From positions 11,771,903 through 11,835,902 of the forward strand of contig CM036243.1 in NCBI GenBank assembly GCA_020698575.1: 64,000 nucleotides of DNA, written 5' to 3'. A program made the translations under genes and the position numbers. The DNA is from Bostrychus sinensis. Lineage: Eukaryota > Chordata > Actinopteri > Gobiiformes > Eleotridae. The first letter of the stretch is position 1. Every line of letters begins with the position of its first letter. This document shows positions 1 to 11,560 of the stretch, one piece after another. Under the pieces are notes generated by a model. The model was not told the origin of the DNA and did no database searches. It saw only the letters and a list, made by a program, of their open reading frames with translations.

Positions 1-246
1 TTTTCCAAAAAAAAAATTTTTTTCATCTTTTTTGACCTAGAGAGCTATTCAAATGTAGAATATTAGATATATGTATTTAATATAGCTATATTTTAAAGCC
101 CAATTCCAAAACAACTACAGCAAAGCAGCAACATTGTGTATTGCCCTCACAGTAAAAAATGTATGTCTTAGTCTTGTCCCTTTGTATCAAAAATAAAAAA
201 AATGCTCAAGCACATGGCTAATTTGCATAGGTAAACAAAGTACTTA

Positions 247-644
247 CCATATTTTCCGCACCATAGGGCGCACTTAAAAGCCTTCAATCTTCTCAAAGAA
301 CGACAGTACGCCTTATAATCCAGAGCACCTTATATATGAATTTATTTACGGCTACCATAGTCAGGAGCATCGCGGAGTAATACATACTATGCTTCACCAT
401 AATATTGCCGTAATCGCCCAACTGTTTAACTTGGACACTGAAGATGAAGAATTTGAGGGATTTGTGGACGAGGAATGAACTGAAAAAGGGAGTGTATTGT
501 GTTGTATTTTGTTATAACATTATCTGACTGTTTTGTTTCACCTTTTAGTCCGGAGCACTTTATATGTGAAAAAAGTTTGAAAATAGACCATTCAATGACA
601 GTGTGCCTTATAATCCGGAGCGCCCTATAGTGCGGAAAATACGG
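247..644. mobile_element. Tc1/mariner-type MITE
   Basis: Inverted ends: ccatattttccgcaccatag on the left, and on the right the reverse complement of ccgtattttccgcactatag. The element is about 398 bases and is bounded by TA at 245-246 and 645-646, as for TA-targeting transposons. Inside, cttataatccagagcacctt and cttataatccggagcgccct are inverted copies of the ends. There is no transposase reading frame. A second, diverged member is at about 57370-57910. Confidence 0.75.
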
Positions 645-1019
645 TAGCTGTACAGCACCCTAGCTGTTCCTATTTGCCAATTTGCTGCCACATGGCTAAA
701 TTAAGGAATTACAGAGACAATACGACTCATCACTTTGTAGCATCTGCTAAATCTCCACACAGTATTTAGGCTGCTCTGGTGCTAGCAGCAGCATTTGCCA
801 CAGTACAGTGGACAGTAATTTCTTTTACATTCAGTGTCACATTATGGTTATTTTTGACAGTTCAAAATTAACAACTACTTGTATTGCAATGACATTTACG
901 TCTTCCACATGTCAAACATTTACTTTTTTTCCCTGTCATAGTCATTGATCCAAGTGGACTAATCCAGACGTATTAATTAAACCTATGAGCATTGTCGAAT
1001 TAAACTCAGCATGTAAGTG

Positions 1020-1402
1020 TAGCATGTGGTGTACCTATTTGGTTTGACCCGCATCCCACACTGGGAATGCCTGTGGGCCGCCCTCACAGAGAGGCGGCTG
1101 GTATATTTGGCACTGCTGTTGGTTGTAGGTGGACTGTACTGTAGAGTTGTTTGGGGGAGTGGAGGGTGGGTAGTTGTTGCCAGGGGAGTTGGTGTGTTAT
1201 TTTCAGTCCATTGTGTCTACTTCCTGCGGGTCAAGGGTTATTGGAGCAGGGTGTTGCAGACTTGACGGAGAGAAGCGTAGGGGAGGGAAGTCAGCAGGGT
1301 AGGAAGGAAAGTGGCCAGACTCACTCCACAACGGCCGCTGGTCAGCGGATCGCTCAGGATGGCTTCTTATGGTTCTTAGCTTGGACCATTCCGAACCAGG
1401 TA
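1020..1402. other. GC-richer block of unknown nature
   Basis: This stretch is clearly richer in G and C than its surroundings. It ends gaaccag followed by gtaaaaat, a possible splice donor. An open frame at 1026-1265 has no recognisable domain. It could be an alternative non-coding first exon, a fragment of a retroelement or a regulatory block. I see no evidence that settles this. Confidence 0.3.
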
Positions 1403-4400
1403 AAAATATATTGTTTTCATTGTCTGATTACTTGAATAATAGTGAGAACCTCTGGAAAATGGAAAGCCAATTGGCATATTGACAATACTAATAAAATGGA
1501 TTGTTTAGTTTAGTTGAAGAGTAAAATGTTATCAGAATGTCATTGGATTTGTTTTTTGTTTTGGATTATCACTTCATAGTTTTGAGGATTGTCACATTTG
1601 AATTAAACTTTTAATTAATTTACTGTAACTTGTTAGATTTAGAGAGTAATGTTTGCAAGGAAATGGCCACCATGTGCTCTGGGACTCCCAGCTAGTGCAC
1701 TCATGGCCTTTGTGTGTGTGACGAATACATGTGAGGTGTACAAATACTTTATGTACTTTCTGTGCTTAAAAAAAGGTTTATTGCCATTCAGACATGCAGT
1801 TTATTATACATATAGAAATGTGTTTTGTTGCCTTGGCTCAGCACAATACCAATATGCTGTATGCTGCAGCACACACTAAATGATTACACTTTTGGCATAA
1901 TACAAGCACAGTACATCCTTGCCTGCCATTGTACAATATAATTCATAGGAGGATTATCCTTTTAAAAAGTTAGTGAATACATCCAGTGATATGTAACTGC
2001 CATGCTGCTGTCATTTTTTTTTCTGCTTTGTCAAGACATACCATATCATAACACAAGTGTGTATGTAATGTCACTTTACTGTAGGATCATGGTCAACCTA
2101 TGTTTGACCGATGTCAACTGGACTAACCTATGTCCAGTTGCTCTAAAGTTGGCTCCCTACAGACCCCCAAAACGCAATTTCAGTGACAAACGGAGGCAAA
2201 ACAGGAAATCTTTCTGCCCATGGTGTGTGTTGTGACCAGATGACCAGGAAGATAAAAAGCGCTAACAAAGTGGAAACTTCCACTAAAGGATGTTATTTTG
2301 CCTCGTGTGTGTTTTCTCTCTCCTCTTTTCTCTTGTTTTACTAAGCCTTGATTTCCTGTAACTGCTGAAGAGAGGTAGTTAGGTTTATTTGGATGAAAAA
2401 GACTAGTTCTTCAGCAGATGCCTACTAACTAGTATGGATGCTTCTGTGCTCCCTCAGTCATACATGATGTGGCCTTGTTAATCTTTAAGCTTCCTCACTT
2501 GTAGTTAATGCTTTACCCTAGGAGCAGAAGGTAAGCTCCAAGCAGTTCCTAACATTTGCATCTACAGAATGTGTACTGGTGATTTTTTTTTTTTTTTAAG
2601 TTCACTTTTTTCTAAAATATACAATGGTCCACCATTCATTTTCTCACTGCCGCTCTCTATCCACACGTTTGGGATTTCCCTCGCTCAGCCTCTGGACACT
2701 CAAATGAATGATATGGAATCATTACTTCAGCCCGGGTTCCTGTCCCCGCCCCTTTAGAAAGAGTTGGTGCACTAAAGGCAGCTGCTACACAGTTGTCTAT
2801 GCAAGCTATTGGACTAAGACAAGTGAACAGAATGGAATAGGTGCAAGGAGAAAACGCTACTGCTAATTTCAAGGTAATTCTGTTAGTTTTGGATTTCACT
2901 GTTGAAATTTCTACTATTTTCTACAATGTTATTTTTAATGGAGCTAGTTTGCGATGAGCAGGAGATGTACTCAGTCTTGTGTCATGGCGTCTTAGTAATA
3001 GATCACCTGTAAAAAGAGCATAGTGTTTGTGTGTTCTGGGTGTTCTTTGAGGATCTTGAATGTTGGCCTAAAAAGGTTTGTAGCCATAGCAGGATGGCTC
3101 GTAGAGTGTGTATTTTTTGGACAATTCAATTGTTGAGACTGGGGGTCATATGGCGCCTGGCTGGGTGAGAATTTCACAGCTGCAGCATGAAAGCATAGCG
3201 AATGTGGGATGGCACATTGAGGCAGCAGGAGGAGGATTATAGGTGAAGACAGGGTATCTAGTTCTTATCATAGGTACTAGTTACAGATCAATACGGACCT
3301 CTTATTTTCTGTCTGACTTCACTAAGAGCTTATGTCATGTCTTGTGATAGTAGTTGCGTTCAGTGTTTACAGAAGTGGACATAACTTGGCTGTCTTTACG
3401 CACACATGCACTCACTGTCTTTACGTTACACAACAGATGTCAGTTCCCCAGTTTATTTCGGGCTAGGTAGGAATGCACAAGTGTTCCCTCTGTAGCATAT
3501 GTCCAGGTGCATGAAACAACTGCTCTGCTCCTGGTAATGGGCCAACCTGCTCAGCATTGTAGCCTGGACAGACGCCGCAGCAGACTCTGTACCTGCTTAA
3601 TTTGTAAGCTGTGATGTAAAATATCATTCTTCTACCTTTTACCTCCACCAAAAAAGTTGCATTTGTCAGTTTATTAAATCGACCGGAAGATAACTCAAAA
3701 AGTAATTTAATGACATTTTCCGAGTACGGAGATGAGTACTTATATATGGGTTAATTTATAGTTTATACAGTTTCACTAATCTCATTCATCCCATACCATG
3801 GTGTCTTTTTGCCATCTATGCCTGCTCGGCATTGCTAAGTTATTTTTACAACAGAGTGGTTTGAACACAACTAATCACACCTAAACTTGCTCAATATAGA
3901 CATGTTATACCTCATTTGAAAAGCTTAGATTCTCCACTATTAATTAAGCTTGAGCTAAAGACAGATTCAGCATCTGAGCATAACAAGTGGAGATTTGCCA
4001 AGACCCACAGCGTCTAACACAATTAGCAACTGTACTCCTTATGTTTTATCAAACTCTTCAGACTCTGCGCTGGTGTCATTTTCGGGACAATTAGGACAAC
4101 ACAAAAGGACAACTGCTTAAGTTTTAGGACTCATGTATGATTTTGAATGTCTGATTGAGCAGAATGTAGAATCAGCTTTGCTTTTGTCTCTATACAGTTC
4201 ACTTTAAAATCCTTCCACAGGTTTTTCACTGCAAGGTAAATGTCACGTGACAGCGCTGTTAAGTGGTATCAGTTGTTGGTATCAGCTCACTTTTATGAAC
4301 ACGAGTACGAGTACTTGGACATGGTATCGGTGCATCCCTACTTACTACTATTAATACACCTGTAGTTTTTTTGGCATGAGCCTATGATGATCTAATTTAT

Positions 4401-6539
4401 GAAAAGCGCACACCTCTTTACTGAAAGCACACTGGGTTATTTATTTGCAGACCATTATAAATGGAGATCCTTAGAGGAATTTACCATTTTTGAGTTTTCT
4501 GGAATGAATTGACTTTTTAAATGTTGCTTTCTGTTATATTCCTGACCCGAGTGGGAAGGTGTGGCGCATGAAGTGACTTTTGAACAAAGATTCAATGTTT
4601 TTTGTTTTCTCTTGAAGCTTAGAGAAATAAAGAGGTTGACCCTTTTGTGGGTGTTTGTGCGGGGAACATTTGGGGCTCAGTGAACACTTGGGTGGTCTGA
4701 ACTTTTTTTAATCATTATAATACTATGATGTGTTTTATTTATACATATAAAGGTAGTGGCTTTTTGGCTAACACTCACTCAGTTTTTAGCATTGTCATTT
4801 TCACATTTCAGAACTGCATTTAAACATTTACCAAAGCAGAAATAAAGATCTGTAATAGAGCTTTAGGATCGTAAAAGTGAATCAGTTCATTCGTTTATCA
4901 CCTTCTGCTTATGCCTGTTAGGGGTCATTGGTGTCTGTAACCTATCTTAGCAACCATGGGCCTTAGGCGGGGTTCACAGAGACAGCCCTTTACAAACATG
5001 CACCATTACCTGGACCCTCTCCTGACATTTTCAGGACCGCCTTGTTGTTTGTACACCCGGACATGATGCTTGGATGGAGCTAGTGCTCCATCCATCCATC
5101 CAGATGTTTGCATATGCGAGGAGACCATCCTGAGGCCATCTCATGACATTAACTATGGCTAAACCAGGACTAAACTGACGTCTAAGGCACATGTAAATCA
5201 ATGACTTGTCTAGGACTCACCCAACCTGAACCATGGCTTAATGTACATATTAACCAAGACCAAGGCATGCTGGCCCTCAGTGGATAACCTCGTATAGCTT
5301 TTACTACAAAATGCTAAGTCGCCCTTTATAACCCTGCTTGGGTCTATAATATTGTGATATAAGCTGTTCATTGCGATATGGATTCTGCGATTGGTAATGT
5401 GATGACAAGATGACAATATATATGTTAAGATGTTTAAATACAATTGGTATAGTCTAAAAGCTTACAACAAGCAGTAGGTTCCAACTCTATTTTACCTTCT
5501 ACTTCCACATCCTTGTGTTTACTCTGCGTACTGTTTTGACTTGATATCTTTGCAGTCTTACCAGCAGAGTTTTCCACTGGGGTGCTGTTGTGAAGCCGGC
5601 TCTAGAGGAAGCTGTCCATGCTGTGGCATCTCTGACCTCTTTTTATTGAGAGTGCAGATGGGAAACAGCATCATAAAACCTCGGCAGGAAGCAGAGGAAG
5701 CCTTGGATGGCGAGCACAGGCTAGGGCCCAGAGATGTGACAGAGTTGCCTGTAATTATGGGCTGTGAACAGACCTTTAGCAGTGGGAATGAATAACTGAC
5801 TGCTGCGGTTTTCCGAGAGGACAGCAATACAATGAGTCTATTAGAATGATCAACGTGAGCGGTAAGAAGAGACAAGATGAGTTTTAAAGCCAGTATGTAA
5901 GTCTATCCTCAGTTCCTCAGTGTGATGTACGCCCACTTGTATCAGGATGTGCACGTGTTCATTCAGTTTAGTTGAGTGGATATGTTGGCTGGGCTAGTCT
6001 AAATAAGTAGTGCTAGAACTTCTTTTGAGGAGGGTCAGGAGAGAGGAGACAATAAGATGTCACATAGGCTTTAATATGATTGATTTGAATATGCTGGCAG
6101 CCTGGCACAGTATGCTGTTGAATTATAAAAATAAAGTGAAATAAAAATAAAACTGTGATTTACAGTATATTACCAATGCAGGATGTGATTTTTAATAAAG
6201 TGGAGATAATTGCCTGTTTCCATCAGTGTAATGCTAAACTTTGCTCTAGAAGTTAAAACGTGATCCCCAAACTTCCATTTCATATCACATATTGTTTTGT
6301 TTTGTTTTTTGTAGCAGATTGCTCCAGTTTTAGATTGTTTTGATTGTTGCATGGGAATGCTTGGTCTCAGTTTTCGGAGTAAATGGGAAATGAAAATTTA
6401 GGCGAATACAAATGCACTGTTTTCCAGGAATTTTGTGTTTAGTTACAAAATGTAAATGTACTTTTAAATGACACTGCAGCTAAATCTAACAACAAATTAC
6501 TAACAACCTGTTTTTTAGATTTCTGAAGAATTATAAAAC

Positions 6540-7613
6540 TATGGAGCTATATTTGCCTCAATAAAATTAACTGATGCAAAAAAAAATAATATTGATGTAA
6601 AACTAAAATGAATTGAGGCAACAATAAATGTATTGATGCATATAGAATCATGTATCTTCTGAGAGATTTGTTACACATTTTGAGACGGCTAGATTTATTC
6701 ATAAAAGAAATCCTGTTCCATTGACGACCTTTGGGGCAGTGTTGGCAACAACAGGGGCTATTCTCTAACTATTTCTTTACTGTAAGCAGCTTGTCAACAG
6801 AAGTTAGCTGCAGGACAAGGACTGAAACCACTTTTGCCCAGAACAGTTGTGTGAACTGCCCACTTCAGATTTTGCTATGATCTACCAAGCACCAGGAGCC
6901 CAGTGTTAGCTTAGGAGAGGGTCCTCTTGTACTGAGGGGCTGGGAGGGGAACAGAGAGGAATGATTGTGTGTCAGGGTAGCTGCTAGCAACACAAAGCTG
7001 AAGGCTCTTGGGGCTGCGTACTTTATGACTAAATCCAGGTGAGTAGTTTACAGAACTACGCCATGGTTCTATAACTGCTCTGCGCAAAGGCAACTACTGA
7101 GTGCATTAAATGCGGTGTGACATATTACAGACAGGTGCATTAAATGTGTGGCTTACTTAAATACTAAATACTCAAATGCAGAAACCCTTGTTTAAAGTAT
7201 TAGATGCAGTTTGTCTATAATAAAGTTAGATTGATCCTCCACATGTTTACTTCAGTACTTGTCCTACCCTAACTTACAGCCAGGAGGCAGTGAGAGCATA
7301 GCCTCTGTTGTTGAACATTACCCCTAGTGGTCATCATTGGAATTGGATTTCTTTTGAGACTAAATCTAGCTGTCTCAAAATGCGGGACGAATGTCTCAAA
7401 ATATATGAATGTGCAGAAGTGATGAATGCACAACTGGAGCGATCCACAAATGCAGATTGGACTATCCTCCAGCAAAACTGTAAAAATCGCTGCATGCAAG
7501 TTACAAATTAGGGATTTTGAATAACTCATTCCATGTGCATCAATACATTTATTGTTGCATTAATTCATTTTATTTTTGCATCAGTTCATTTTACTGAGAC
7601 AAATGTAGCTCCA
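6540..7613. mobile_element. Non-autonomous DNA transposon, hAT-like target duplication
   Basis: About 100-base inverted ends: the left begins tatggagctatatttgcctc and the right ends gacaaatgtagctcca. Both arms share aacaataaatgtattgatgc. The 8-base duplication tataaaac lies on each side (6532-6539 and 7614-7621). The roughly 870-base interior has no transposase. Superfamily is inferred from the duplication length only. Confidence 0.75.
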
Positions 7614-8853
7614 TATAAAACAGCACAGACTGAGTTTAATATGTAAAACTTGCTATGATCTTTCAGAGATTGTTTGAGGTCACATTTAACTAGTTTTTAT
7701 TTTTCATTAGTTACAGTATTAATCGTAATATGAAATCTTAATTGAAAATGAAAATGAAAATATTCAAAGTAACTAATAAAAAGTCAGATGTGGCTTGAGA
7801 TAATTTGGGAAGATTTACAATCATGTGCTGTTTTGATGGTTCTGGCATGCCAAAAATAATACATTTTAAGATCATTGCTTTGGACCATATGAAATCCCAG
7901 GGTGTACCTTGACTGGCCCTTTGGTCACTCTTTGGTCTTTCAAATACTCCTTGTTTGGAAAGGGAAACTGTTGGTCCCCTAACTTGCTAACTAAATACTA
8001 ACTCTAGTCCCACCCACTCTTATTTAGAAGTGGCAGTTGAGAAGGTCTGGCCCAACCTGATTACATGGAACAGGAAGTCCTAGGAGGGAGAGGTCACAAA
8101 CTGCGGACCCTCACACTCTGTGCAGCACATGATAAAGCCAGAAGACAAAAACAACAACAAACCCCCTTTTTTATTCGGCCGCACTAGCAGAAACACTAGC
8201 AGAAGGACACAGAGGAAGCATCCTCTTTGGATATGCAATTCTCAAGGTAGGCTCCTAGATCAATGCTCATGAATAATTATGGCTGTTAGTGTTACAGCTA
8301 CCTCAGTTATGTTGCATTTCTATAGTTGTTGTCTTGTCCTGGAGTTTATGATGTGTGTCTGATTTCTATGTTCTGCAGAGCAGGAACCTGCTGAAAAACT
8401 TTTTACGTTTTAAAACTGAGCCAGGCCCGATTGTTTTTAATCTTTTCCTGCTTAATAAATAAAATAAATAAATAAATAAATAAAAATACATTTTATTTAT
8501 ATCTATATATTTTATATATATATCTTCATTTATTTAGTACTGAATGTTTAAGCCAAGCACAGTCTGCATGGTGACATTGTCAAGGAGATTTAGCTTAAAA
8601 TCCACTTGCTTATTTTTTTTTCCTGGAAAGTGAAGGTATTGTATGCTTTTTAAGTTAGATGGATCGATGCATTTGTTCTCATGAATATATACTGGAGAAT
8701 GTAATGACCAGCTCAAGTCTGACAATAGATTTTAATTTGTTGTTAGCAGTGTATGTGATGCCTGCATAGATGAAGTTCCTGTTTATGATATTGGAAAGCA
8801 ATTATATTCATTGTACAAAGGCAAAATTAAAAAAAATAAAAAAATTCTTTGTT

Positions 8854-8913
8854 TTAATGCACTTTGGTAAACTTTGGGTGCTGTAAAGTGCTAGATAAAT
8901 AAATGTTGATTGA
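8854..8913 (+). repeat. LINE/SINE 3' tail fragment
   Basis: Contains gcactttggtaaactttggg, then gtaaagtgctagataaataa and a short gatt repeat. This is the shape of L2/SINE tails in fish (aagcactttgg...tataaataaa). Only the tail is seen. Confidence 0.45.
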
Positions 8914-9120
8914 TTCATATATATAATGACCAACAAATTTGTACAGTCCAGTTGGATGTTGGACATGCATGTCCTCTATGGAAGTCCCCCTTCCCTCTGA
9001 GTAGGCAATGCTCTGATGACATTGCCACTTGTTCTCAAAGGCCATGCAGTTTTACTTGTACGTTAACAGCCCTCTCTGGTGCTTGGTGATGTAAAAATAG
9101 CTGTTTAGCAAGAATCCTAG

Positions 9121-9324
9121 TCATGTCTCGGTAACAAAGACCGATTTATACAAGTTGCGGCAGTCGGCATAGAGGAGCTTTTGTGCGTCCTCTCTGTGTC
9201 CCTCCGCAGAGCTTGTCACCGAGGCCATGAGCGCCAAAACCTCTGACGCTCTCCACACCCCGCTCTTAGACCAGCCTTTGTTCTGCACCCTCTTGAGGTC
9301 CAGATAGCGCGGCTTGGGGAACCA
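9121..9324 (-). CDS. Unrecognised coding-looking segment inside the gab1 intron
   Basis: On the minus strand an open frame of 67 codons runs from 9324 down to a TGA at 9123-9121. It lies in a GC-rich island within AT-rich intron. It begins WFPKPRYLDLKRVQNKGWSK directly after a possible acceptor (gtcgactgcag), and ends with ADCRNLYKSVFVTET. The composition is charged and aromatic, like a real protein and unlike translated intron. It has no ATG and no partner exon that I can see. It could be the last exon of a nested gene, a retrocopied fragment or a transposon fragment. I do not recognise the family. Confidence 0.35.
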   Translation of the reverse strand, partial: WFPKPRYLDLKRVQNKGWSKSGVWRASEVLALMASVTSSAEGHREDAQKLLYADCRNLYKSVFVTET

Positions 9325-11484
9325 CTGCAGTCGACAAGATTGCGTATTTTTTTTACTGCATTTGTGTCACTTTGCCATGTCATGGATTTTTTGTTGCGGG
9401 TCTCTGTTTGCCTTTCGTAATTGAAAATGTAATTTGCAGTAGACTTTGCCAACCCTTTTTGTTGTCAGTTGCATGACAAAGTTAGGTCTGAAACTATGAA
9501 TAGGTTGTGAAATTTTTACTCTGGATAGACAGACAAGGTGGAAATCTGGCACATGGACTTCATATTTTACCCTAAAAATTTTGTTAATTAATAAAAACCT
9601 ATGAAGTATTTAAACAGACATTATGCAACCCATCTCAAGTACAAAAATAGCTGGAAAAGTAGGTGGTACTGGTTAAAAAAAAAAAAAAAATTCCCACTAA
9701 AACTGTCACACTCAGAAGTAATAATGGGCAATGGCTCACCCATCAAAACAATGTGTGCTTCATTTAGTCCATACTATATTTTTCTTGTCACTTTACTGTG
9801 GGCCTTTTCATAATCCTCATCTGATGTACACACGCCTCAATACCAACACTGTGTATGTTTAATTTCCTGCCTTAGTGCGATACCAGGTGTGGAGCTAATA
9901 CCTGAAAAGCTTTCTAATGTAATATTAACTGTGTAGAAGTGGCGCTGAGCTTTCTGCATGGCCTTCAAATGTTGGCCGCCTGTGTTTTGCTGCTGATGAA
10001 GCGATAGCACATACTAATTTGTTCTGTTATCACCACAGTCCTGACCTTTTCTCCCCCGTGTTCGCCCTGTGCGTCTCCCGTAGCCTTTACACCGTGTTTT
10101 TTGCGAGGAACAAACAGAGGAGCTGTCCCAGTCGGGATGAGTCAGTGCAGCTGGGGTGCAGGTCATTTACCCACGGCCCACTCAGACGGGACAGATGGCC
10201 CGGCCTCTTGCTGCCTGCTAAGTGCTAACTACAGTGTACAGATACAGACTTGGTGAGCTAAGCTAATGTTTACACCTTAAGCTCAGATGCCAACACAGAT
10301 AAAAGTCAACTTGATCATTTAAACATAAACACTGCGTGGTGCTGTTAATTCAGTGTCAGATTTAAATGCTTTAAATGGCAGCAGTGTTGTAGGTGTCCAT
10401 TTGCCTTTGAGAGACCTATTTGTGATGCTCACACAGTACACATGCAATTGATATAAAGCTAATTCCACCCCTCGCCCCAACTATAGCATAGCTGTCATTC
10501 CAATTTGCTTGCTCAAAATGCCAATAGATAACAATAAAACTAAAGTATCGTGCCATGCCATGCAATTATCTCCACCTCGTCAAACATCACAAGAATGCAT
10601 TGCTAATATTTATGCTGTGCTATATCTGCTTCCCATTTTTCTATTTATTCTTTTACGCCAGCCTCTCAGCAAGTAGGTTGAGGTTTCGATTCTAAGACCA
10701 TATCACAGCAGTCTCTTTGAGTATATGAATGTCCTCTTTTTGTTACTGTGGATTCTCTCTAGGTTCTTGACTTCCTCACAAAGTCCAATGACATCTTTGT
10801 GTTAACAGAACTAGTGAATGTAAAAAGGTGAAAGTGTATGTCTCTGTACCCACCTAGAGCTCCTAGTTGGTGGGTGTTGGCGAAATATTTTTCACATGAA
10901 CATCAAGATATTCTTTTGAACAGATACACTCTTGGTCCTAAAACTTGGCCTAGAAGTGGTTTCAGTTCCCAGCTGCCAGTGCTGCAGAAGCATCCCACAG
11001 TCCTGCCTCACTATCTTTTGCAATTAGAGATGCGGCAGAGGAGTTTAAGTATGCAGTTTAACAGGCTGCACTGACAGTATGTGCACATTAGCAATTAGTG
11101 CACTTAAAGGCCTTTTAGGATACATTAAGGTATCTAAATCATAAAGACGGTTAGTCATTTGAATGCGCTAATGTGGATGAAGCAGAGATAGTGGTGGAGG
11201 TTTCACCGGCTGATGTTTTCCTGAGATTTGAGAATAGGAATTGACATTTGATTTGGATTAAAATTTTATATTTTTACTTACACCAAGGTCATGTTTTTGT
11301 GTATGTTGGTCTGTTAGGAAGTCATGGTCAGATACTGATGAAAATGTCAATAATGTGCCTTGGAAGAACACTATTTAGAGCCAGGAATTACAGGATTCTG
11401 TAATATCATGCAACAAATATACTACCTCCAGCCACTATTAGCTGTCACTATTATTCCCATTAGTTCTGGATTACCAGATATAAT

Positions 11485-11560
11485 GGCTTTGTGTGGCTTA
11501 GTTGATAGAGCATTTACCCCTGAACTAGAAGATCCAAGTCTTCTCTCTCGAAGTAATTCC
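11485..11560 (+). repeat. tRNA-derived SINE head, degenerate
   Basis: Holds a box A-like gtggcttagttgatagagca and, further on, a poor box B-like stretch (agatccaagtc). This resembles the 5' part of tRNA-derived SINEs. The C-rich stretch 11588-11830 that follows contains several overlapping frames without any domain. Confidence 0.35.

Noticed and set aside
5541..5875. Overlapping plus- and minus-strand open frames of 84 and 105 codons
   Set aside because: No domain, no splice-bounded exon matching gab1 and no composition shift typical of coding DNA. The two frames are likely chance shadows of each other.
10019..10228. GC-rich frame after a cacag acceptor
   Set aside because: It does not match GAB1, has no donor in a usable phase and no known domain.
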